This document shows positions 50,387 through 59,290 of a DNA stretch of 64,000 bases, piece after piece. The notes below the pieces were generated by a model. That model was not told where the DNA came from, did not search any database, and saw only the letters and a list, made by a program, of their open reading frames with translations. This DNA is from Bacillota bacterium (GTDB lineage: Bacteria > Bacillota > Clostridia > Acetivibrionales > DSM-1351): positions 1-64,000 of the forward strand of contig JAEZOA010000017.1 of NCBI GenBank assembly GCA_023441625.1. Direction: 5' to 3'. How positions within the stretch are numbered: position 1 is the first letter of the stretch; each line of letters begins with the position of its first letter. The position numbers and the translations under genes are program-made.

Positions 50387-51397
50387 CTATACTTTAAGTA
50401 TGCGGAAGCTATTTTTACTATCATTTATATCCAGCTTTATATTTATAAAATTAAATTCTCTCTTTAATGTAATTATGTTTTTTCGTTTTTGCCCGATGAT
50501 GTTTGATATTTCTCGAGAGCTACATTCTATTATTATATCTTTCGAGTTTTCAAGATTATTAGCTTTTATATATTTAATCATTTTATTCAGTAAAAGTTTT
50601 GACTCAGCAAGTTGCCTAAAGGCAGGATGAAATGGCCCAGCAACAACATTCCCATTTTCACTTATGCTTTCAGTTGGTTGCAGTCCAACCCGAATAACAT
50701 TTATATTATTTTCTTCATAGATTTCTAACAATGCTGCAGATATATCAACCGCTTCCTCAATAGTCAATGGCCTATAACTTCCTTCAGAATACATTTTCTC
50801 TAGATAAGTATCTTTTATTACAAGCGTTGGGTATATCCGTACGATATCCGGTGCTATTTCCACTACTCTATGCGCTGTTTCAAGGTCTTTTTCTATTGTA
50901 TCCCTTGGCAAGCCAATCATCGTTTGAATTCCTAGAGAAAAACCCCTGGATTTAATCATTTTTGCTGCTTTTGTAACTGCTTCGAGGCTATGTCCTCTGT
51001 TGCTACAGCTTAGCACCTCATCATCTAAGCTTTGTGCTCCTAGCTCTATAGTTTTTACCCCATAACTATCTAATAAATCAAGGATTTCTTCAGTAATATA
51101 GTCCGGTCTAGTTGAAATTCTCAGCTGCATTACTTTTCCTGATTTTACATAGCTATATCCTATTTTTAAATACCATTTCTGTTCTTCTAAAGGAATACCA
51201 GTAAAACTGCCGCCAAAGAAAGCAATCTCAACAAAGGCATCTCTACTTGTTTCCAAATGAGCCTCTATTGTTTCGCGTATTTCATTTTCATTTGCCTCAT
51301 TATTCTGTCCACTAATTATCTTCTGATTGCAATATATACAATCAAAGGGGCATCCTTTGTGAGGAACAAATATAGGTATTACTATATGCTTTTTAAT
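50387..51397 (-). CDS. Elp3-like radical SAM protein with an apparent ATT start codon
   Basis: The only frame that includes the radical SAM cluster begins at ATT (51395-51397), nine bases after AAGGAG. It reads MKKHIVIPIFVPHKGCPF with Cys16, Cys20 and Cys23 as CxxxCxxC. No ATG, GTG or TTG lies upstream before an in-frame stop; the first ATG/GTG-type start downstream would lose the cluster. It continues EIAFFGGSFTGIP, LRISTRPDYI, IELGAQSLDDEVL and IGLPRDT, typical of the YhcC/Elp3-like group found between rnc and smc in Clostridia. It overlaps the rnc stop. The substrate is unknown. Confidence 0.85.
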   Translation of the reverse strand: MKKHIVIPIFVPHKGCPFDCIYCNQKIISGQNNEANENEIRETIEAHLETSRDAFVEIAFFGGSFTGIPLEEQKWYLKIGYSYVKSGKVMQLRISTRPDYITEEILDLLDSYGVKTIELGAQSLDDEVLSCSNRGHSLEAVTKAAKMIKSRGFSLGIQTMIGLPRDTIEKDLETAHRVVEIAPDIVRIYPTLVIKDTYLEKMYSEGSYRPLTIEEAVDISAALLEIYEENNINVIRVGLQPTESISENGNVVAGPFHPAFRQLAESKLLLNKMIKYIKANNLENSKDIIIECSSREISNIIGQKRKNIITLKREFNFINIKLDINDSKNSFRILKV

Positions 51398-52142
51398 TGT
51401 TTAACACTCCTTTGAGATTAAATTTATCTAATGCATCTTTTGCAGCATTTTGCTCCGATTCCTTTTTGGAACGCCCCATGCCTTTTCCAGCAATATCATT
51501 ATTAATTCTAACTTCTGTTACAAAGGATTTATTATGGTCTGGTCCGCTCTCAGCTATAACATTATATAGAATATGCTGCTCTCCATTTTGTTGAACTAAT
51601 TCCTGTAATTGAGTTTTAAAATCATAAAACAGCTTCCCTTCTACACAATTTTTTATAATGTTCTCCATATATTTAAGAATAAACTCCCTAGCTGTTTCAA
51701 AGCCACCATCAATATAGATTGCACCAATTAAAGCCTCAAAAGCATCTGATAGTATTGATGCTTTTTTTCTGCCACCTGAAAGTTCCTCACCTTTACCCAG
51801 CAATAAAAACTTTCCTAATTCGATGTTAGTAGCTCCTTTAGCAAGCGAATTTTCACAAACAATTTTTGCTCTAGTAACCGTTAACTCACCCTCAGGTAAA
51901 TTTGGATACATTTTATACAAATATTCACTAATAACTAGACTTAACACTGAATCTCCAAGAAACTCAATTCTCTCATTATATTTAATTTTTTTAGCTTTTC
52001 TTTCATTAGCAAATGAGCTGTGTGTTATTGCAGTGTTTATTACCTCTTTATCTCTAAAGTTATACTTTATTTTGTCTTCAAGAAGAGATATATTATCGTT
52101 AATTTGACTACTATTTTTCATTATTTTGCCCATGCCCAGCAT
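51393..52142 (-). CDS. rnc: Ribonuclease III
   Basis: About 249 residues. The RNase III signature ERIEFLGDSVLSLVISEYLY and the catalytic Asp/Glu pair (DAFEALIGAIYIDGG) are present, and a C-terminal dsRNA-binding domain ends GRSKKESEQNAAKDAL. It processes rRNA and cleaves dsRNA. The start is uncertain: ATG at 52142, or at 52121 (MKNSSQ); neither has a clear RBS. The leader resembles the marB/recX hairpin repeat in its last 30 bases. Confidence 0.95.
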   Translation of the reverse strand: MLGMGKIMKNSSQINDNISLLEDKIKYNFRDKEVINTAITHSSFANERKAKKIKYNERIEFLGDSVLSLVISEYLYKMYPNLPEGELTVTRAKIVCENSLAKGATNIELGKFLLLGKGEELSGGRKKASILSDAFEALIGAIYIDGGFETAREFILKYMENIIKNCVEGKLFYDFKTQLQELVQQNGEQHILYNVIAESGPDHNKSFVTEVRINNDIAGKGMGRSKKESEQNAAKDALDKFNLKGVLNN

Positions 52143-52277
52143 TTCACAAGAATATTCAATAAATATATTTTCTTGACAGAAATAGCCTTAGCTCGGTACC
52201 TCCTCGATTTATTTTTAATTTCTACCCTCTATTTATTGTCATAAAGTTTATTCGATAGGTTTTTACGTGGTACACTT

Positions 52278-52314
52278 AAAATAAAGGTGAAGCCTGAGCC
52301 CCACCTTTTATTTT
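52278..52314 (-). terminator. Terminator of the fatty-acid operon after fabF
   Basis: AAAATAAAAGGTG pairs with CACCTTTATTTT around an 11-base loop. It separates fabF from rnc. Confidence 0.75.
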
Positions 52315-52348
52315 ATCCTTTTATAACTATCTCATCAATAGTATAATA

Positions 52349-53584
52349 CTATTCAAACTTTTTTAAGCAAATTGTTGAATTGTGACCACCAAATCCTAGA
52401 GCATTTGATAGGGCATACTTAATATCTGCCTTTTTACCAACATTAGGTACACAATCAATATCACATTCTGGATCTTGATTTACAACATTTATTGTTGGTG
52501 GCAAGAAACTATCCTTAAGTGCCATAGCAGTAATTATAGCCTCTATAGCTCCAGCAGCCCCTAGAAGATGACCTGTCATTGATTTAGTTGAGCTCATTGA
52601 AACCTTTTGAGCATGTTCTCCAAATACTCTTTTAACAACATTTACTTCTCCCGGGTCATTTAATGGTGTTGATGTACCATGTGCATTAATATATCCTATT
52701 TCCTCTGGTTTGATACCAGCATCGTTAATACACATCTGCATGCTTCTTACTCCTCCATCTCCTTCTGGATGTGGTGCAGTAATATGATATGCGTCGCAGG
52801 TACAACCATAACCAACTATTTCGGCAAGAATATTTGCCCCTCTATTAACAGCATGCTCCAATTCTTCAATTACAAGGATTCCTGCACCCTCTCCAGCAAC
52901 AAAACCATCCCTGTCTTTGTCAAATGGTCTTGATGCAGTATTAGGATCAGGGTTTTTACTCATAGCTCCCATAGAACAGAAGCCTGCAAAACTCATCATC
53001 GTTATAACTGCCTCCGCACCACCGGTTAACATGACATCAGCATCTCCACGCTGAATTACTTTAAATGCATCTCCTATTGCATTATTTCCTGTTGCACATG
53101 CAGTAACAACACATTCATTGAAACCTTTAAAACCATATTGAATAGCAATACGTCCAGCTGCCATGTTTGATATCATCATAGGAATAAAGAAGGGGCTTAC
53201 TCTTCCAGGTCCTTTGTTTATAAGAACGCTATGCTGTTCCTCAAGTGTATCAAGTCCACCTACACCAGAACCTACAATTACACCGCATTTATTAAGGTCA
53301 ATGGCTTCTAAGTCTAATTTTGAATCTTCAACAGCCATTTTAGCTGCCGCCATTGCAAACTGAGTATATCTATCCATTCTCCTTGCTTCTTTTTTGTCAA
53401 TAAACTCAGAAGGGTCAAAATCCTTTATCTCAGCACCAACTTTAGTTGAAAGATTGGACACATCAATTCTGGTAACTTCACTTATACCATTTTTACCTTC
53501 TTTTATTGCATTCCAGAATTGTTCTTTTCCAAACCCCAGAGAAGAAACAACACCAGCACCTGTAATAACAACACGTTTTTTCAT
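52349..53584 (-). CDS. fabF: 3-oxoacyl-[ACP] synthase II
   Basis: 411 residues from the ATG behind GGAGGTTAAAAGT. The Cys-His-His triad is visible in VTACATGNNA, INAHGTSTPLND and TKSMTGHLLGAAG. It elongates acyl-ACP with malonyl-ACP. It is the last gene of the FapR-controlled operon. Confidence 0.96.
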   Translation of the reverse strand: MKKRVVITGAGVVSSLGFGKEQFWNAIKEGKNGISEVTRIDVSNLSTKVGAEIKDFDPSEFIDKKEARRMDRYTQFAMAAAKMAVEDSKLDLEAIDLNKCGVIVGSGVGGLDTLEEQHSVLINKGPGRVSPFFIPMMISNMAAGRIAIQYGFKGFNECVVTACATGNNAIGDAFKVIQRGDADVMLTGGAEAVITMMSFAGFCSMGAMSKNPDPNTASRPFDKDRDGFVAGEGAGILVIEELEHAVNRGANILAEIVGYGCTCDAYHITAPHPEGDGGVRSMQMCINDAGIKPEEIGYINAHGTSTPLNDPGEVNVVKRVFGEHAQKVSMSSTKSMTGHLLGAAGAIEAIITAMALKDSFLPPTINVVNQDPECDIDCVPNVGKKADIKYALSNALGFGGHNSTICLKKFE

Positions 53585-53701
53585 ACTTTTAACCTCCATT
53601 AAGGTAATTTTTAATTATTTAATTTTAAAGCTTAAAAGGAATTTATATTTAAAACGTTATAATAAACATTATTAGCTTTTAAAATTGATAGGTTTTTACT
53701 T

Positions 53702-53731
53702 AAAAAAAGTCCCTAATGAGGGACTTTTTTT
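53702..53731. terminator. Hairpin terminator after acpP
   Basis: AAAAAAAGTCCC, loop TAATGA, GGGACTTTTTTT. It lies between acpP and fabF and may reduce fabF expression relative to acpP. Confidence 0.85.
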
Positions 53732-53740
53732 AAGTATTGT

Positions 53741-53968
53741 TTAAGTATTTTTTGTAATGTATCCAACAGCATCGCCTACTGTTGTAATCTTTTCTGCTTC
53801 ATTGTCTGGAATTTCAAGGCCAAATTCTTCTTCTAAAGCCATTATAAGCTCAACTATGTCAAGAGAATCAGCTCCAAGATCATCTATGAAAGAAGATTCC
53901 ATTGTTATATCGTCTTCTTCAACTCCTAATTGTTCCACAACTAATTTTTTAACTTTTTCGAAAACCAT
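53741..53968 (-). CDS. acpP: Acyl carrier protein
   Basis: 75 residues, acidic, starting at the ATG behind AAGGAGGTGAATAT. The phosphopantetheine site is DDLGADSLDIVELIMALEEE (Ser of DSL). It lies between fabG and fabF, where ACP is usually found. Confidence 0.96.
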   Translation of the reverse strand: MVFEKVKKLVVEQLGVEEDDITMESSFIDDLGADSLDIVELIMALEEEFGLEIPDNEAEKITTVGDAVGYITKNT

Positions 53969-54083
53969 ATATTCACCTCCTTCCAAAGCAGTTTTAAAAT
54001 TCTTATTTAGTACAATATTATGCATTTAATAACAATTTTAAGTAAATAGCTTATAATTAACAAGCATATTTATGTTAATATTA

Positions 54084-54821
54084 TTACATAACTAATCCAC
54101 CGTCAATATCAATTACCTGCCCAGTAACATAACCAGCTTCATCAGAAGCAAGAAAAGCAACAACATTTGCAACCTCTTCAGGTGTCCCGAACCTTCCAAG
54201 TGCAATTTTGTCTAAATACTTTTGCTTTAAATCATCTGGTAATATTTCCGTCATATCGCTTTCAATTAAACCCGGTGTAACAGAATTACAAGTAATTCCT
54301 CTAGGTGCAAACTCTTTTGCGGTAGTTTTTGTTAAGGCTATTAATCCTCCCTTAGAGGCTGAATAATTTGCCTGTCCGCTATTTCCATAAGCACCCGCAA
54401 CAGAAGAAATATTAACTATTCTTCCGTATCTTTTTTTGAGCATAAGCTTTGCGGCCGCTTTTGTACATAAGAATGAGCCTTTCAGGTTAACATCAAGAAC
54501 AATGTCCCAATCCTCCTCAGACATCATAGCCATTGGCTTATCCTTTGTTATTCCAGCATTATTTATTAGAATATCAACACCACCAAAGGTGTCTACTGCT
54601 GTATTTATTATTACCTTTACATCTTCCGCTTTTCTTATATCTCCAATTGCTACAGCAACCTTGATACCCATTGCTTCAAATTCTTTAGCTGTTTCAAGAA
54701 CTGCTTCTGAGGTTGCATTTAAGACAATATTGGCTCCAAGCTCACCAAGCTTTTGTGCAATTGCCTTACCAATTCCTCTTGAAGAACCTGTTATTATAGC
54801 AGTTCTACCTTCAAATTGCAT
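54084..54821 (-). CDS. fabG: 3-oxoacyl-[ACP] reductase
   Basis: A short-chain dehydrogenase of about 245 residues. The NADPH loop is TGSSRGIGKA, NNAGIT follows, and the catalytic Ser-Tyr-Lys appear in NISSVAGAYGNSGQANYSASKGG. The C-terminal GYVTGQVIDIDGG is typical of FabG. The chosen ATG lies ten bases after GGAGG; ATGs at 54830 and 54845 are alternatives. Confidence 0.96.
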   Translation of the reverse strand: MQFEGRTAIITGSSRGIGKAIAQKLGELGANIVLNATSEAVLETAKEFEAMGIKVAVAIGDIRKAEDVKVIINTAVDTFGGVDILINNAGITKDKPMAMMSEEDWDIVLDVNLKGSFLCTKAAAKLMLKKRYGRIVNISSVAGAYGNSGQANYSASKGGLIALTKTTAKEFAPRGITCNSVTPGLIESDMTEILPDDLKQKYLDKIALGRFGTPEEVANVVAFLASDEAGYVTGQVIDIDGGLVM

Positions 54822-54870
54822 ATTAGCCATACCTCCAAATTCCATTTAATACCCATATTACTGTTGAAAT

Positions 54871-55803
54871 TTAAGCAAATTCCTCTAAGACCTTATTTAA
54901 GCTCTCTAAATTCTCAACATTAAAAACCTTGGCATCCTTGTCTATCTTCTTAACAAAACCACTTAATACTTTTCCTGGACCAATCTCAATAAAAGTATCA
55001 ACACCCTTATCCAGCATTGTCCTGATACAATTCTCCCAGAGAACTGATGAACTTACCTGCTTTACTAATAAGTCTTTAACAAGACTCTTGTCAGTTATAC
55101 ATTCTGCAGTAACATTAGTAACAACAGGAATTTGAATATCATTTAAGCTTATGCCCTCTAGCTCCTTAGCCAGCTTTTCTCCAGCAGGCACAAGTAAGCT
55201 ACAATGGAACGGCGCACTAACAGGCAATAACATTGCTCTTTTCGCACCTTTTTCCTTGCAAAACTCACTAGCCTTTTCAACTGCTGCTGCTTCACCAGCA
55301 ATTGCAATCTGCCCTGGACAATTAAAATTAGTTGGTTCTACAATACCAAATTCAGAAGCTTTTTTGCAGCATTCAATAACATCGTTATTTTCAAGTCCAA
55401 TAATTACTGCCATTGCACCAACACCAACTGGTACCGCTTCCTGCATATACTTTCCTCTTTTTCTTACAAGTGCAACCGCATCCTTAAAGCTAATTGTACC
55501 AGCAGCAACATGAGCAGCATATTCACCAAGGCTCAGGCCTGCAACAAAGTCAGGCTTAATACCCTTTTCGAGGAGTGGCTGCATGCATGCAATACTTGTA
55601 GTTAAAATAGTTGGCTGAGTATTTTCAGTAATCTTCAAAGTCTCATCATCACCATTAAAAATCATTTCCTTTATGTCAAAACCTAAAGCCTCAGTAGCAG
55701 CCTCAAAAATATCATCTGCACTTTTATATTCCGTAGATATCTCCTTACCCATACCTACATACTGAGCTCCTTGACCAGGAAAAATAAATGCTAACTTTCC
55801 CAT
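54871..55803 (-). CDS. fabD: Malonyl-CoA:ACP transacylase
   Basis: 310 residues from the ATG behind GGAGGTTCGC. FPGQGAQYVGMG and the nucleophile GLSLGEYAAHVAAG are clear, with the partner His in SAPFHCSLL. It loads malonyl groups on ACP. It lies in the standard order between fabH and fabG. Confidence 0.96.
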   Translation of the reverse strand: MGKLAFIFPGQGAQYVGMGKEISTEYKSADDIFEAATEALGFDIKEMIFNGDDETLKITENTQPTILTTSIACMQPLLEKGIKPDFVAGLSLGEYAAHVAAGTISFKDAVALVRKRGKYMQEAVPVGVGAMAVIIGLENNDVIECCKKASEFGIVEPTNFNCPGQIAIAGEAAAVEKASEFCKEKGAKRAMLLPVSAPFHCSLLVPAGEKLAKELEGISLNDIQIPVVTNVTAECITDKSLVKDLLVKQVSSSVLWENCIRTMLDKGVDTFIEIGPGKVLSGFVKKIDKDAKVFNVENLESLNKVLEEFA

Positions 55804-55831
55804 GCGAACCTCCATTTATAAAAAATAATAA

Positions 55832-56830
55832 TTATTTGGCCCATTTTATTGCTATAGATCCCCAAGTCAACCCACCACCAAAGCCAACTAAAACCATGTT
55901 ATCACCTTTGTTTAGTTTGCCTTCTTTATTTGCTTCATCTAAAGCAACTGGAATTGATGCCGCAGAGATATTTCCATACTTGTGTAAGATATAATGCAAT
56001 TTATCGTCTGCAACTCCAAGTTTTTTAATTGCACCATCGATAATCCTGGTATTTGCCTGATGAGGGAAGATGTGTTGTAAATCATCTACAGACATATCTA
56101 AATCTTCAAGTACCCTAATAGTAGAAGAGGACATTGCCTTTACAGCAAATTTGAAAACCTCTGTTCCATTCATCCATATAGAATCTAATTTACCATTTAG
56201 TCTCTTTTGACTTTCTTCTTCTGTTGTATATAGGTTTGGAATTGTGATATTCATTCCAGCAGTGCCATCTGAACCTAGAAAAGAATTTAGTATACCATAG
56301 CCTTCTTCAACCTCACTTAACACAACAGCACCAGCACCATCTCCAAAAAGCACACATGTGTTCCTATCTTTCCAATCGATAACCTTAGACAGACCTTCAC
56401 AACCTATTACCATTACATTCTTGTACATGCCGCTTGATATAAATTGCTCTGCAATCACCATTGCATAAATGAATCCTGTACAAGCTGCGTTAACATCAAA
56501 GGCAGTAGCTTTTGTAGCACCAATAGCTCCTTGAACTAGACATGCAGAGGAAGGTGTCATAAAATCTGTTGTTACAGTTGCAAATATTATTAAATCAATA
56601 TCTTCTGCATGTAGCTTTGAATCCTCTAAAGCTCTTTTTGCAGCTTCTATTCCCATCGAATAAGATGGTAAATCCTTATCTAAAATTCTTCTCTCGGAAA
56701 TTCCCGTTCTTTTTATAATCCACTCATTTGATGTCTCAACCATTTTCTCTAAATCAGCATTTGTAAGCACTTTTTCAGGTAAATAGCTGCCTGTTCCAAT
56801 TATGCCAACACTTTTAATCGGTATCGTCAT
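55832..56830 (-). CDS. fabH: 3-oxoacyl-[ACP] synthase III
   Basis: 332 residues; starts fatty-acid synthesis from acetyl-CoA and malonyl-ACP. The Cys-His-Asn triad lies in NAACTGFIYA, FPHQANTRI and GNISAASIP. Its start overlaps the end of plsX by 17 bases, so translation is coupled. Confidence 0.96.
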   Translation of the reverse strand: MTIPIKSVGIIGTGSYLPEKVLTNADLEKMVETSNEWIIKRTGISERRILDKDLPSYSMGIEAAKRALEDSKLHAEDIDLIIFATVTTDFMTPSSACLVQGAIGATKATAFDVNAACTGFIYAMVIAEQFISSGMYKNVMVIGCEGLSKVIDWKDRNTCVLFGDGAGAVVLSEVEEGYGILNSFLGSDGTAGMNITIPNLYTTEEESQKRLNGKLDSIWMNGTEVFKFAVKAMSSSTIRVLEDLDMSVDDLQHIFPHQANTRIIDGAIKKLGVADDKLHYILHKYGNISAASIPVALDEANKEGKLNKGDNMVLVGFGGGLTWGSIAIKWAK

Positions 56831-57842
56831 TAGAGGGCTTCACCTCCAAGTTTTTAAATTCGTTTTTAATTTCATCTACAACTCCATTTTGAATTAACGG
56901 AATTGCTCTTTTTAATATAGTAGTTCTTATTGTTTTTGCCTTTGAAGAACCATGACTTTTAATAACAAGTTCATTTATCCCCAATACAGGCGCGCCTGAG
57001 AGCTCATCAGGGTCATATTTACGTTTAAAGCTCTTAAATGAAGACTTTAATAAAAGATAACAAACCTTTGTAAGAATATTAGATTTAAAAATGGTCTTTA
57101 GTTCTTTCATAAATAAAGAACCAACGCCTTCATAAAGCTTAAGCGAAACATTTCCAACATAACCATCACAAACAGCAACGTCGACATCACCACTTGCAAT
57201 ATCATTACCTTCCATATTTCCAATAAAATTGATTGGAGCTGTGGACAGAAGTTCAAAGGCATTCTTTAAAGTATCATTTCCCTTTGCATCTTCTGAACCA
57301 ACGTTTATCAAACCAATTTTAGGATTTTTAAGCTTATAAATAAGCTTCATATATATAGAACCCATCATAGCAAACTGTAAGTAATTGATAGGTCTACAAA
57401 CTGTATTCATACCTGCATCAATAATTAATACCATATCCTTATCTGATGGAACTAACGCAGGAAGAGAGGGTCTATCTATTCCTTTTATTCTTCCAACCAA
57501 AAGCAGGGCACCAGTCATAAGTGCACCAGTATTTCCTGCTGAAATAAAGGCATCTCCCTTTTTTTCTTTTAAAAGCTTAAAGCCAACTACCATTGAAGAA
57601 TCTTTTTTTCCTTTTATAGCCTTTGTAGGAGTATCAGTACCTTCTATTACTTCTGTTGCATTGACTATTTCAACTCTAGCTTTATCAAATTCATTTTTAT
57701 CTAATATTTTTTGAATTTCTTCATATTTGCCAACAAGAGTAATCCTAAAACCATCTTGCATATTTATAGCTTCAATACAGCCTTCAACAATTGCTTTAGG
57801 TGCATTATCTCCACCCATAGCATCAACAATAATATTAATCAT
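56814..57842 (-). CDS. plsX: Phosphate acyltransferase PlsX
   Basis: 342 residues: IIVDAMGGDNAPKAIVEGC at the N-terminus, GADTP-type EGTDTPTKAIKGKKDSSMV and SAGNTGALMTGALLL are PlsX signatures. It makes acyl-phosphate from acyl-ACP for phospholipid synthesis. It follows fapR after 52 bases, as in other Firmicutes. Confidence 0.96.
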   Translation of the reverse strand: MINIIVDAMGGDNAPKAIVEGCIEAINMQDGFRITLVGKYEEIQKILDKNEFDKARVEIVNATEVIEGTDTPTKAIKGKKDSSMVVGFKLLKEKKGDAFISAGNTGALMTGALLLVGRIKGIDRPSLPALVPSDKDMVLIIDAGMNTVCRPINYLQFAMMGSIYMKLIYKLKNPKIGLINVGSEDAKGNDTLKNAFELLSTAPINFIGNMEGNDIASGDVDVAVCDGYVGNVSLKLYEGVGSLFMKELKTIFKSNILTKVCYLLLKSSFKSFKRKYDPDELSGAPVLGINELVIKSHGSSKAKTIRTTILKRAIPLIQNGVVDEIKNEFKNLEVKPSNDDTD

Positions 57843-57894
57843 CTATAATCACACTCTCCAAATATCGTACATTATTTTTTCTACTTATCAGTTA

Positions 57895-58470
57895 TTACTT
57901 AATATTGTTTTTATCTATTGTAACTAATATAAATTTGCCTCTGAAAACCTCAATGGTTTTCTCATAAATTTTTACCCAAACAATAAATCTATTTGACTTC
58001 GCTGTCTTCACTTCAGCCTTTGCAATAATCTTTGCACCTGAGTAAACTGGAATTTTATATTTTATATTTGCAACTCCAACCAGTGCTACCTGTGCATCAA
58101 TTACCGCAATTGCAAGCGTCTCAGCAAGTGAATATATATAATGCCCCCTTACAATACGGGTTTTCTCAAATGCCATTGAACTATTTGTTTCCATTAGAGA
58201 AATAGCACTTTGTCCTAATTGTAAGTCAATTAATTCTCCAATAAATTCTTTACCCTCAATAGATTTTAATTTTTCCTGATTAGTTTCAGCTACATTTTTT
58301 ATTCTTTCTCTTAGTTCAGGAATTCCTAATTCAAGCCTATCTAATCTAATTGTAGGTACACTCACCTTAAATAAATCAGCTAATTCTTCATCTGTTAAAA
58401 ACGGGTCATACTTGATTTTTTCAAGTAAGGTTTTATGCCGTTGTTGTTTTTGTGATGACGATCTGCTCAC
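57895..58470 (-). CDS. fapR: Fatty-acid biosynthesis repressor FapR
   Basis: 191 residues: an N-terminal helix-turn-helix (LTDEELADLFKVSVPTIRLD) joined to a hot-dog domain (RIVRGHYIYSLAETLAIAVI) that senses malonyl-CoA. It represses fap genes until malonyl-CoA rises. A matching FapR box lies in its own promoter, so the whole operon should be autoregulated. Confidence 0.95.
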   Translation of the reverse strand: MSRSSSQKQQRHKTLLEKIKYDPFLTDEELADLFKVSVPTIRLDRLELGIPELRERIKNVAETNQEKLKSIEGKEFIGELIDLQLGQSAISLMETNSSMAFEKTRIVRGHYIYSLAETLAIAVIDAQVALVGVANIKYKIPVYSGAKIIAKAEVKTAKSNRFIVWVKIYEKTIEVFRGKFILVTIDKNNIK

Positions 58471-58502
58471 AAATAAACACCCCTTATATAATTATTATCT
58501 AT

Positions 58503-58564
58503 AATTATTACCAGATACTAATTGCTGATAACAAAATTATATATTAACTTTATTAATATTGCAA
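58503..58564 (-). promoter_or_regulatory. fapR operon promoter with FapR box
   Basis: TTGCAA (58559-58564) and TATAAT (58536-58541) are 17 bases apart. Downstream, AATTAGTATCTGGTAATAATT (58503-58523) fits the FapR operator pattern TTAGTACCTGRTACTAA with a few changes, placed to block transcription. Confidence 0.8.
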
Positions 58565-58601
58565 CTATTTTCTGATAATATTACCAAACAACTGTTAATC
58601 C

Positions 58602-58641
58602 AAAAAAAACAAATAGCCGTAATGCGCTAATTACGGCTATT
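58602..58641 (-). terminator. Terminator of the rimO-pgsA transcript
   Basis: AATAGCCGTAAT pairs with ATTACGGCTATT around TAGCGC; TTTGTTTTTTTT follows on the minus strand. Confidence 0.88.
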
Positions 58642-58669
58642 ATTTATCAAACTGAGCATTATTAATCTA

Positions 58670-59290
58670 TCACGTACCTCCTGATTTAAGAATCTTGGAA
58701 TTCTTAACAAGGAAGTCAATACCAGAATAAATTGTTACTACAACAGCTATAAACATTAAATAATTATCAACACGTATGTCGGTAAAGAGCGAAAACGGGA
58801 AATTATTGAGCAAGCATACTGATATCGCTACTGTCTGAAAAACCATTTTAATCTTTCCAGACTTGTTTGCTGCAATTACTTGTCCCTCTGCAGCTGCAAT
58901 AGAACGCATACCAGTAACTATCAGTTCTCTAGAAATAATTATCATCGCTGCCCATCCAGTAATAACATCTCTTTGTACAAGTGCTATTAATGCTGCTGTA
59001 ATCAATAACTTATCTGCAATGGGATCTAAAAACTTACCTAAAGCAGTAACAAGTTTGCGCTTTCTAGCAATATATCCATCAACTCCATCAGTACTTGCGG
59101 CTAAAATAAAAATCATAGCAGCCACATAAGTCCCGGTTCCATTAATAAAATTATTTATTGCTAGCATTTCATCCTTTATAACTGAAAATAAAGGAAAATT
59201 TAAAGTAGCATCAGGGATTGGAATTAAAAAAATCATAAATAGTGGTACTAAAAAAATTCTAGAAATTGTTATTTTATTCGGCAAATTCAT
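58670..59290 (-). CDS. pgsA: CDP-diacylglycerol--glycerol-3-phosphate 3-phosphatidyltransferase
   Basis: 206 residues with about five helices. The CDP-alcohol phosphotransferase motif DGVDGYIARKRKLVTALGKF-LDPIADK has all the conserved Asp residues. It commits CDP-diacylglycerol to phosphatidylglycerol. Its start lies 17 bases inside the end of rimO. Confidence 0.95.
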   Translation of the reverse strand: MNLPNKITISRIFLVPLFMIFLIPIPDATLNFPLFSVIKDEMLAINNFINGTGTYVAAMIFILAASTDGVDGYIARKRKLVTALGKFLDPIADKLLITAALIALVQRDVITGWAAMIIISRELIVTGMRSIAAAEGQVIAANKSGKIKMVFQTVAISVCLLNNFPFSLFTDIRVDNYLMFIAVVVTIYSGIDFLVKNSKILKSGGT

